From: an uncultured Prevotellaceae bacterium
Lineage (GTDB): Bacteria; Bacteroidota; Bacteroidia; Bacteroidales; Bacteroidaceae
Assembly: GCA_946406435.1 (NCBI GenBank)
Contig: CAMJKP010000025.1
Location: 1-41,451 of the forward strand
Reading direction: 5' to 3'
DNA: 41,451 nucleotides
Below, piece after piece: positions 16,214 to 23,751 of this stretch. Both the position numbers and the translations under genes were made by a program. Each line of letters starts with the position of its first letter. The stretch's first letter is position 1. Under the pieces are notes generated by a model that saw nothing but the letters and a program-made list of their open reading frames with translations, had not been told where the DNA came from and did not search any database.

Positions 16214-18324
16214 AGGTCATCCTCGGATGAACCGCTATCGGATACACCATAGACGGACTTAGGCACGAGCTCAAGGTAGTCAAGTGTTGCTTCCTTTTTC
16301 TTTGGAAGAATTGTTGATACGTTCTTGATGCGAAGGGTATGAGTCTTGCCAGCTTCTATATATACCGTACAGAGCACTTTGCGTGCACAGTTTGCGATTG
16401 TTGACAAAGCACTACCCTTGGTTGCCATTGTTCCGTCAGAGCTTACAAACAGAGAGTGAGGACCACGGTAATATCCCTTGTTCTTCAGAATCTTGAAGTC
16501 TTCCTGACGCTTTTCGTCGTCGTCGCGGATATTTGCATAGTCAGGGAAGGTCGTAGAACCATAAACGCTCTCATCCTTGATACGCTCTGCCATATTCAAT
16601 GGAATACCTGTAGCTTTGTTGTCGAAATAAACCTGCATCTGACCACGCTCGGCACGGTCATCCTTCTTATTCATTGGAGGGAAACCGAGACGAATTTGCC
16701 ATTCGCCTGAGAATGGAACTGGAGGTAGGTTGAATGTGATGTCGAATACCTCCTGAGCATCCATCTCATCACCATGACTACCCCAGTAGTGTGAACGTGG
16801 ATACCAATATGTGAGACGGCTGTCACCTCTAAGGATTACGCCTTCAAGGTAGCCCTGTGGGAACTGATAGTTCTTACCACCTACACCGCCTTGAGTGATT
16901 GTTTTACCATTCATACGGATGTTGTTGGTCATGATTTCAGGGAAGATAGTAGAGAAGTCCATACGGATGCGACAGTTATGTACATTATCACGTGTGTCCT
17001 CATCGAACTTCAGAAGGTCGTCGATATAGAAGTAGATTCCGTTTATAGCATTATTGTCATACTGTTCAGGAACAGTTGGCAGAACGTGTACGCCACTTAT
17101 GTTGTGAGTGTCGTCATAGCGACGGTTGAGATATCTGTCACCTACTATGCCTGTAGCACCTGCCCACTTGCTTACGGTGAGTTTCTCCACCTTTAGCATT
17201 GTGTAAGGGAGAAGTGTGGTGTACCAGTCGGTTGGATTGACGATATTGATATCTATACCTGCATCCTCACGTACTGTAAGGAAGTTATATCCCTGTACGT
17301 TACGGTCAAGGATATGATACTGCATAAGACGCTTCAGAGGGTTGATTGAGTCTTTGAGGTGCTCAAATGACCAGCCTTCCTTGTCAACGTCTTCCGGATA
17401 GACTGATTTATAGATTTCCACAGCTTTATTGTAGAGATCCTTGAGGTTCATTATACCCTTACTGTTGAGAACTGCGTCTGGTACAACGAAGGCTGTGAAG
17501 CCATACTTCTTTGACTCTGGATAATATACAGCCTCTGCAGAGCGTGAACCTGTGGTAATCATCTGCATTGCCCACTTTGAGTTCTTGTATCTCTCATAAT
17601 CCTTGGCATACTGACGATCCTCAACGCTATCCATTCTCTCGTCAAGACCTGTCTCATGGATTGCATCGGCAAAGATTTTCACCTCGTCATTCTGCATGAT
17701 AAGAGAGCCGACTGTCTTTGTAGAGTTTTCAAGTACAACGTCAATCTGGTGTACAATACCGTTTTCCACAGAGTCGTCCTGGTGTTCGAAGTATATAGTA
17801 GAGTTACTGTTTACTACAACTACAGAGTTGTTGTTTGCATCACTCTTGTGTTCAACCTGAACATTACGCTTAATCATGTTCTGGCTTGAAAGCATACCGT
17901 CTGCCATGTCAGAGACTGAGAAAATCTCAGGGATGAGGTGTGTACGGGCAATGGTATCACACTGAGAATCTGACAAGTCGTCAAGAGAAGAATAGTTATA
18001 CTTCCTAAGGTATGCGTTCACCGCATCATTGTTAGGCAGGAAACATGTGTAGTGACCATAGGCTGAAAGCTGATCCATGAGTCCAGCACGTTGAACGATG
18101 GTGGCAAACTGACTGAATTCCTTGTTGTCTTGTAGATATTCACTCATCATCTTACCTGTGAATGTATAGTAGCTTCCTGCATCCGGCTCGTCAGAGCAAG
18201 AAGAGAAGGTGCAACTGAGTGTAAAGAGTAAAGTGTAAAGTGGAATGTAGAATGATAGCTTACTCTTTACTCTATACTCTTTACTCTTTAAACTTTTAAT
18301 ATGTTTTTGAATTGATTTTTTCAT
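16210..18324 (-). CDS. FAS1 (fasciclin) domain surface lipoprotein B
   Basis: 704 residues; lipobox TFSS-C43 followed by SDEPDAGSYY. FAS1 repeats are recognisable at about 55-190 (MMSEYLQDNKEFSQFATIV, YTCFLPNNDAVNAYLRKY, IARTHLIPEIF) and about 205-420 (GFTAFVVPDAVLN, LMQYHILDRNVQGYNF). The rest, about 430-690, is beta-rich and aromatic (RMDFSTIFPEIM, GVILRGDSRLTYWYPRSHYW, MQVYFDNKATGIP) and ends ATLDYLELVPK, resembling carbohydrate-binding jelly rolls; this is inference. The N-terminal 40 residues and the 5' leader are homologous to FAS1 lipoprotein C, encoded 51 nt downstream, indicating partial duplication. It lies 41 nt after the susD stop and is presumably co-transcribed. Confidence 0.8.
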   Translation of the reverse strand: MKKSIQKHIKSLKSKEYRVKSKLSFYIPLYTLLFTLSCTFSSCSDEPDAGSYYTFTGKMMSEYLQDNKEFSQFATIVQRAGLMDQLSAYGHYTCFLPNNDAVNAYLRKYNYSSLDDLSDSQCDTIARTHLIPEIFSVSDMADGMLSSQNMIKRNVQVEHKSDANNNSVVVVNSNSTIYFEHQDDSVENGIVHQIDVVLENSTKTVGSLIMQNDEVKIFADAIHETGLDERMDSVEDRQYAKDYERYKNSKWAMQMITTGSRSAEAVYYPESKKYGFTAFVVPDAVLNSKGIMNLKDLYNKAVEIYKSVYPEDVDKEGWSFEHLKDSINPLKRLMQYHILDRNVQGYNFLTVREDAGIDINIVNPTDWYTTLLPYTMLKVEKLTVSKWAGATGIVGDRYLNRRYDDTHNISGVHVLPTVPEQYDNNAINGIYFYIDDLLKFDEDTRDNVHNCRIRMDFSTIFPEIMTNNIRMNGKTITQGGVGGKNYQFPQGYLEGVILRGDSRLTYWYPRSHYWGSHGDEMDAQEVFDITFNLPPVPFSGEWQIRLGFPPMNKKDDRAERGQMQVYFDNKATGIPLNMAERIKDESVYGSTTFPDYANIRDDDEKRQEDFKILKNKGYYRGPHSLFVSSDGTMATKGSALSTIANCARKVLCTVYIEAGKTHTLRIKNVSTILPKKKEATLDYLELVPKSVYGVSDSGSSEDDL
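18220..18289. repeat. Ten-unit heptamer array inside the signal-peptide codons of FAS1 lipoprotein B
   Basis: Ten consecutive 7-mers are in phase: TGTAAAG, AGTAAAG, TGTAAAG, TGGAATG, TAGAATG, ATAGCTT, then ACTCTTT, ACTCTAT, ACTCTTT and ACTCTTT. The last four are reverse complements (rotated) of the AGTAAAG unit, so the array is an inverted repeat. It is translated as residues about 11-35. Confidence 0.85.
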
Positions 18325-18365
18325 ATCGTATATACTATTTACATTATTCGATACTCTTTAATCTT

Positions 18366-20183
18366 TTAGTTAGCCTCGATACTGCTGCTTTCACCGCTTC
18401 CGAATGCAGAATTCTGATGCAGATTAGGATTTACCTTTATCTCATCAAGATTGTATGGCCAGTAGATGGCATCCATCTTCTTCATCTTGCTCTGAATGAT
18501 AGACTGAAGGTTTGTGTCCTTGTTTGAACATTTAGATGCGAGGTACTCGGTGTTGCCGTCACGCTGTGACCTGCGGACAAGGTCATAGTAGCGTTTACCC
18601 TCGAACATGAGTTCGCGATGACGCTCCTCATACACGAGATTCGTGATAGCCTCCTTTGTCTTGTAGTTTTTCAGAGCAAGGGTGTCCTTAAGAACCTGCT
18701 CACCGATAGAACGCTTGTTGACGGCATTTACGAGTTTGAATGCATTGTAGAGATTCTTGACATCAGCATCGGATGTAACGTCACCAGACTCCTGTGAAAT
18801 CAACTGGCTGTAAGCCTCTGCTGCAAGGAGCATGATGTCTGACAGACGATAATATATGACATTTGCCTTGTTACGTGAGTCGTGGTTCATGCCGAATGTA
18901 GAATACTGACGGCTCCAGGTGGAAGAACTCCAGAAATCATTTGCAGTAGGAGCTATTAATCTGCTATTTGTAGTGGAAGCCGTGGTCTTGTTGATGTAGT
19001 CGGGCTCCTCCTTGCCTTTCCATGCAATATTCTCGTATGCACGCATATCAAGTCCCTTGTTCTGCTTGTCAAAGACCTTATAAGTGGCATTCCATTCGTC
19101 GAGGGAAACGTATGATGAAACGTTTACCCATGGCTTACGGTCTTGTCCTCCGTAGAAGTTACCATAAGGTACATTAGAGGCAAGATTGTCATCGCCCTTG
19201 ATGAATGTAAGCTCAAAGATGCTCTCTATGCTATTTCCTTCAACGAATATCTGATTAAAGCCTCGACCGAATTGTGTGCTTGATCCTCTGTATCGTGTAC
19301 CGATGAGAGGATAGCCATCCCAGTTTGCAAAGTCGTCTTGGGTGAATAATGATTTCATACTCTTTACTTCCTGCTTTTTATGCTCAATAATCTTATTGGC
19401 AAAGTCTATACATTTGTCATAGTCTTTCTGCCAAAGGTACATTTCACAAAGCATGGCATAGATAGCCCATTTCGTGATACGTCCAGTGTTAAAATAAGAT
19501 GAGTATGAATTCGTTGTGAGTGGATATCCCTCAAGAGCATCCTCCCTCACTGCTTCGAGTGAGGAAATCAGGGTTGAGAGCACCGTGTTGAAGTCGGTGG
19601 CTGGAAGTGCCATCGCCTGCTTTCCCTCCTCCTCACTGTCATCCTCATAACATGTCTCCGTGTAGGGAACGTCGCGGAATGTACGTATGAGATAGAAATA
19701 GCAAAGTGAACGGATGGCTGTTACCTCCGCAATGTCTGCCTTTAATTGTGACTCTGTGTATGAAGGATCAACCTTGGCAACGCCTGGGGCATATTTCAGG
19801 ATGGTGTTACACTTGTTGATGACACTATAGAAATCTTCCCATTTTGTATAGCCGTTGTTTGCTGTGAGGTTTTCCTTCAGTACCTTTTCCAGATTAGTAT
19901 CCTTATGGTCTTCATCGGTATATACAACGTTCTCAGAACGGTACTCGCCCCATATCATCATACGGCTGATAATGGCTTCTGACTGTAGCTGAGAGTAGCA
20001 TCCCGCGATGACTGCCTCTACGTCGGTCTTTTCATTCCAGAAATTCTCAAGGACGGTTTCGTTCTGAGGCTCAATCTCAAGGAAATCTCCGCAGCTTGTC
20101 AGCATAGCAGGACTCATAACACCTAATGTAAGTGCCATTAGCGCGATGCTGTTCTTGCGTATTTTATTTTTTATATTGTTCAT
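18366..20183 (-). CDS. SusD-like outer-membrane glycan-binding lipoprotein (first pair)
   Basis: 605 residues. Lipobox MLTS-C31 (GDFLEIEPQN, a classic RagB/SusD N-terminus). The N-terminal SusD domain includes FWNEKTDVEAVIAGCYSQLQ and AEVTAIRSLCYFYLIRTFRDVPY. The C-terminal part includes YYRLSDIMLLAAEAYSQL and the signature YEERHRELMFEGKRYYDLVRRSQRDG. It caps the partner SusC encoded immediately upstream in the operon (80-nt gap containing a palindrome). It is a surface-exposed glycan-binding subunit. Identity at family level is certain; the ligand is unknown. Confidence 0.95.
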   Translation of the reverse strand: MNNIKNKIRKNSIALMALTLGVMSPAMLTSCGDFLEIEPQNETVLENFWNEKTDVEAVIAGCYSQLQSEAIISRMMIWGEYRSENVVYTDEDHKDTNLEKVLKENLTANNGYTKWEDFYSVINKCNTILKYAPGVAKVDPSYTESQLKADIAEVTAIRSLCYFYLIRTFRDVPYTETCYEDDSEEEGKQAMALPATDFNTVLSTLISSLEAVREDALEGYPLTTNSYSSYFNTGRITKWAIYAMLCEMYLWQKDYDKCIDFANKIIEHKKQEVKSMKSLFTQDDFANWDGYPLIGTRYRGSSTQFGRGFNQIFVEGNSIESIFELTFIKGDDNLASNVPYGNFYGGQDRKPWVNVSSYVSLDEWNATYKVFDKQNKGLDMRAYENIAWKGKEEPDYINKTTASTTNSRLIAPTANDFWSSSTWSRQYSTFGMNHDSRNKANVIYYRLSDIMLLAAEAYSQLISQESGDVTSDADVKNLYNAFKLVNAVNKRSIGEQVLKDTLALKNYKTKEAITNLVYEERHRELMFEGKRYYDLVRRSQRDGNTEYLASKCSNKDTNLQSIIQSKMKKMDAIYWPYNLDEIKVNPNLHQNSAFGSGESSSIEAN

Positions 20184-20227
20184 AGAAATTACTAATTACA
20201 AATTAGTTTGTTATAGATAGTGTAATC

Positions 20228-20262
20228 TAACATCCTTCCTCTTGGGAAGGCTTGGTTAGGCT
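20228..20262. repeat. Palindromic repeat in the susC-susD gap (first pair)
   Basis: CATCCTTCC...GGGAAGGCTTGG and a TTAGGCTT tail sit directly after the susC stop codon (20264). A nearly identical copy in the same plus-strand orientation, about 2 differences over some 34 nt, lies at 38039-38073. The CCTTCC/GGAAGG core forms a hairpin. Confidence 0.75.
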
Positions 20263-20263
20263 T

Positions 20264-23200
20264 TTAGAAGAATGCCGTAATGCCCAGTGTGTATGAGCGT
20301 ACACGAGGGAGTTTACCGTTATCTTGTGCTGGACTATAACCTCCAGCAGAGATATCAGGGTCAACACCTGTGTATTTTGTAAGTACGAATGGGTTGTTAG
20401 CACTAAGATAGAGATTGATCTTGTTGAGGCCTATTGGCTTGAGCAGATCCTTCTTCAGAGCGTATGAGAGCTGGATATAGCTGCAACGCAGATATGAGCC
20501 ATCCTCTACGAAACGGTCAGATATAAGCGTATTGTAGTTGGTTTCTGCACCGTACATGGCACGTGGAATGGTAGTAACATCACCTTCCTTGCGCCAACGG
20601 TAGTTTACTGCCTGACTCTGGTTGTTGTTATTAGTCATAGCCTCGGCATCGAGACGTGCAAGGTTGAGGATATCCACACCGACACGATATGTGAACTGTG
20701 CGGTGAGCTTCAAATCCTTGTAGTTTGCTGAGAAACCGAAACCACCAGTAAGCTTTGGAAGTGAAGAGCCGAGGTACATGATGTCGAGAGCATTAATCTG
20801 ACCATCATGGTTCACATCCTCATAGATGGCATCACCACCACGGAAACTATAGTTTTTACCTGCACCAGGGTCATTGGTATAGTTGAACTTCATCTGGATA
20901 GGATCACCGTTGTCGTCATAGATGATCTTACCGTCGGCATTGAGGGCTACAGGTGCAGTATTGCCGGCATCGATGAATGCCTGCTGCTGCTCGCGTGGCA
21001 TATTCTTGACGGTCTCGTACTGGTACATATATACGCCCTTTGAACGGAATCCATAGATAGCGTTAAGAGGGTTGTTGAGCTGAACTCGTGTGAGAACCTC
21101 ACGGTTACCATTTTTATAGGTTGAGTTCATAGATTTCAACACACTTGGATCCATTTCAAGCAATTCGTTGCGGTTGTTGCCGAAGTTGGCATTGATGTCA
21201 AGTGAGAATGCGCCCTTCTTGATGAGTCGGTTGGTGTTGATATGGAATTCCCAACCTGTGTTACGAGTCTTACCAGTGTTTCGTGTTTCAAGACTTCCGT
21301 AACCAGAGCTTGAAGGAATACGATAGTTACCCATCAACATGTCAGAACGTGTGATGTTGTAAATCTCAAAAGTGATATTAAGATGATCCTCAAGGAAACC
21401 AAGGTCGAAACCTAAGTTGAAGTTCTGAACTTTTTCCCACTGAAGGTTCGTCAGCTTGAGGTTCTTAGGAGTCATGGCGCTGATACCAAGATACTCTGAT
21501 GTACTTCCATACTTTGATACATAGAGATAGTTCTGGTTAGGAGCATTACCTACCAAACTCCATGATGGACGTATAGAGAGCATGGACAGTCCCTTACCCT
21601 TGATCTCTTTCATGAATGGCTCGTCGATGATATTCCAACGGCCAGAGAACTGTGGGAAGTAGCCCCATCGCTTGTCTGGTCCGAACTTGGTCGTACCATC
21701 CATACGCAATGTAGCATCGAGGTTATAGCGGCTCTTGTATGAATAGTGTGCAGTAAATGTGTAGTACAGGGAACGAGACTCGTTGAAACCTGACTCAAGT
21801 TTCGTAATCTTACCACCTGCATTAGGGCTTTCAATACCACCGGAAGGAAGTCCCTTACCTTCTGTTGACTGGTTGCTTGAACTACCTGTCTGTACTTCCA
21901 TACGTGCCATTGCCATTAATGAGTGATCTTTATTTGGCAAAGAAGGAATGTATGTCAGAGAGTGTTTAGTGGTTAGGGAAACACTCTTTGAGCTTGCCTC
22001 TCTTGAGGTGTTGTGTCCTTGATTCCATGATGTTGTGACGAGTTCTGACGGATAGAATTTCTCTTCATAGTTATTGAAGATATTCATATAAACCTGTCCT
22101 TTATAGGTGAGGCGGTCGTGATCATCGTCCATACCCATGAGTTCATACTTTAGAATAAGCTCTGGGGTAAGGTCATATTTTGCCTGGTCGTTCTTTGCCA
22201 GATGGGCACTTGCTACAGGATTGACGAATGAACGCTGATCTTTTTCGAATACGCTTGAACCCATTGACAGACCGCTCTGAAGCATGTTGTAATAGATATT
22301 CGTATCATTACCATTGTCATCCTCTTCATATACGCTCATATTTGGCATTTTCTTTAGGGCGATATCATAGAGGTTGTCATAGTTATGATTGTACTTTGTA
22401 TAGGTAAAGGCGAAGTTCGTCTGTACGAGGATTCGCTCACTGACATTATAGTCAAGGTTCACACGTGTAGAGAGACGCCTCATCTTGTCTTCGATAGATG
22501 TACCCGTCTCATGGTCGAAACCACCGGAAATACGGAAACGTGCCTTTTCACCACCACCGTTTACCGTGATATAGTGGTTCTGGCGAAGTCCGATTTGTGT
22601 AACTTCCTTCAGCCAATCCGTATTATCGTCGTACTGCCGCCACTCAGAGAAATTATGATCGTAGTTGATTTCACGAACATTGCTTGAAGCATCATTCTGA
22701 CGTGGGTTGAAGTAAGACTCCTTGAGAAGCATTGTGTAGTCGTCACCATTGAGCAACTCCATACCCTTAGGCTGATATGTTCCTGTCAGTTTGAGAGAGT
22801 ATGACACTTGTGGTTTGCCACGGCTACCACGCTTTGTGGTAAGCTCGATAACGCCGTTACCACCCTGTGAGCCATAGAGTGCAGAACCATCCTTCAACAC
22901 GTTGATGGTTGCGATATCCTCTGTGTTGATGTTGAGAAGCTCGGCAAACTGATCGTCGCTTGCCGTGTTGGCATCAAAGTTTGAGAGGTCGAGATCACGC
23001 ACGTTGCCATCCACTACGATGAGTGGGTTATGATTGGTAAGTGTTGACAATGAACCGCCGCCACGAAGACGCATGGTAGAACCTGAACCGAGGGCACCTG
23101 AGTTACCGACGATATCAAGACCTGCGATACGTCCCTGAAGGGCTTCGTCGATGGTGGTGATGCCAAGACCCTCAAACTCCTTTGTGTCGATGGTCTGCTT

Positions 23201-23620
23201 GGCGTATGAAATCTCATTTTCAGGAATGGCAAGACCATTGCCGTTTGCGCGCCTTTTTGACTTTACGACAACTTCGCTAAGAGTTGTCGCATTTGTCATA
23301 GTAACGTTATATGTGGTCTTGTCGAACTTGAATGTCTGAGTCTTTAAACCAACGTATGAGATGCGGAGTTTGTCCTTGGGGTTCTTTACCTTCATGGTGA
23401 AGTTACCGTTCATGTCGGTGATGGCAGACTCAATGATACGGCCTGTGCCGTCAATCTCACAGACGGTTGCTCCCATCAGAGGACCGAGGTCGTCACTGAC
23501 GGTACCATGTACCTGTGTGATATCTTGTGCCATAGCTGCCAGGCTGCATAATGACATTGCGCATGTCATCAGTGCAACTCGACATTTATGACCTCCTATA
23601 TTGTTTCTCTTTTGTATCAT
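20264..23620 (-). CDS. SusC-like TonB-dependent outer-membrane transporter (first pair)
   Basis: 1118 residues. Signal peptide ends near LAAMAQ; carboxypeptidase-regulatory-like domain, about 38-110 (VHGTVSDDLGPLMGATV ... LRISYVGLKTQTF); plug domain, about 140-270 (TIDEALQGRIAGLDIV, STMRLRGGGSLS, NPLIVVDGN, IATINVLKDGSALYGSQGGNGVI); C-terminal barrel ending VRSYTLGITAFF. It transports oligosaccharides together with the downstream SusD. It is followed by susD with an 80-nt gap, the same arrangement as the second pair. The two SusC proteins differ greatly in sequence, so they probably handle different ligands or different oligosaccharide sizes. Confidence 0.95.
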   Translation of the reverse strand: MIQKRNNIGGHKCRVALMTCAMSLCSLAAMAQDITQVHGTVSDDLGPLMGATVCEIDGTGRIIESAITDMNGNFTMKVKNPKDKLRISYVGLKTQTFKFDKTTYNVTMTNATTLSEVVVKSKRRANGNGLAIPENEISYAKQTIDTKEFEGLGITTIDEALQGRIAGLDIVGNSGALGSGSTMRLRGGGSLSTLTNHNPLIVVDGNVRDLDLSNFDANTASDDQFAELLNINTEDIATINVLKDGSALYGSQGGNGVIELTTKRGSRGKPQVSYSLKLTGTYQPKGMELLNGDDYTMLLKESYFNPRQNDASSNVREINYDHNFSEWRQYDDNTDWLKEVTQIGLRQNHYITVNGGGEKARFRISGGFDHETGTSIEDKMRRLSTRVNLDYNVSERILVQTNFAFTYTKYNHNYDNLYDIALKKMPNMSVYEEDDNGNDTNIYYNMLQSGLSMGSSVFEKDQRSFVNPVASAHLAKNDQAKYDLTPELILKYELMGMDDDHDRLTYKGQVYMNIFNNYEEKFYPSELVTTSWNQGHNTSREASSKSVSLTTKHSLTYIPSLPNKDHSLMAMARMEVQTGSSSNQSTEGKGLPSGGIESPNAGGKITKLESGFNESRSLYYTFTAHYSYKSRYNLDATLRMDGTTKFGPDKRWGYFPQFSGRWNIIDEPFMKEIKGKGLSMLSIRPSWSLVGNAPNQNYLYVSKYGSTSEYLGISAMTPKNLKLTNLQWEKVQNFNLGFDLGFLEDHLNITFEIYNITRSDMLMGNYRIPSSSGYGSLETRNTGKTRNTGWEFHINTNRLIKKGAFSLDINANFGNNRNELLEMDPSVLKSMNSTYKNGNREVLTRVQLNNPLNAIYGFRSKGVYMYQYETVKNMPREQQQAFIDAGNTAPVALNADGKIIYDDNGDPIQMKFNYTNDPGAGKNYSFRGGDAIYEDVNHDGQINALDIMYLGSSLPKLTGGFGFSANYKDLKLTAQFTYRVGVDILNLARLDAEAMTNNNNQSQAVNYRWRKEGDVTTIPRAMYGAETNYNTLISDRFVEDGSYLRCSYIQLSYALKKDLLKPIGLNKINLYLSANNPFVLTKYTGVDPDISAGGYSPAQDNGKLPRVRSYTLGITAFF

Positions 23621-23635
23621 ATTTATTTTAAATAT

Positions 23636-23742
23636 AAAAATGAAAAATTAAAAATGAAAAATACATTTTAGTATATTCGCTTATTTTTATTGAATAATGT
23701 GATTTGTATTATTCATTTCTCATTATTCATTTTTCATTTATT
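23636..23742. repeat. AT-rich heptamer inverted array in the FAS1-A/susC gap
   Basis: AAAAATG, AAAAATT, AAAAATG and AAAAATA (23636-23663) are matched 45 nt later by inverted-sense heptamers ATTATTC, ATTTCTC, ATTATTC, ATTTTTC and ATTTATT (23708-23742). It fills the leader just upstream of the first susC start codon (23620). No promoter box of the TAnnTTTG type is seen here. Confidence 0.65.
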
Positions 23743-23751
23743 TTTGACTAA

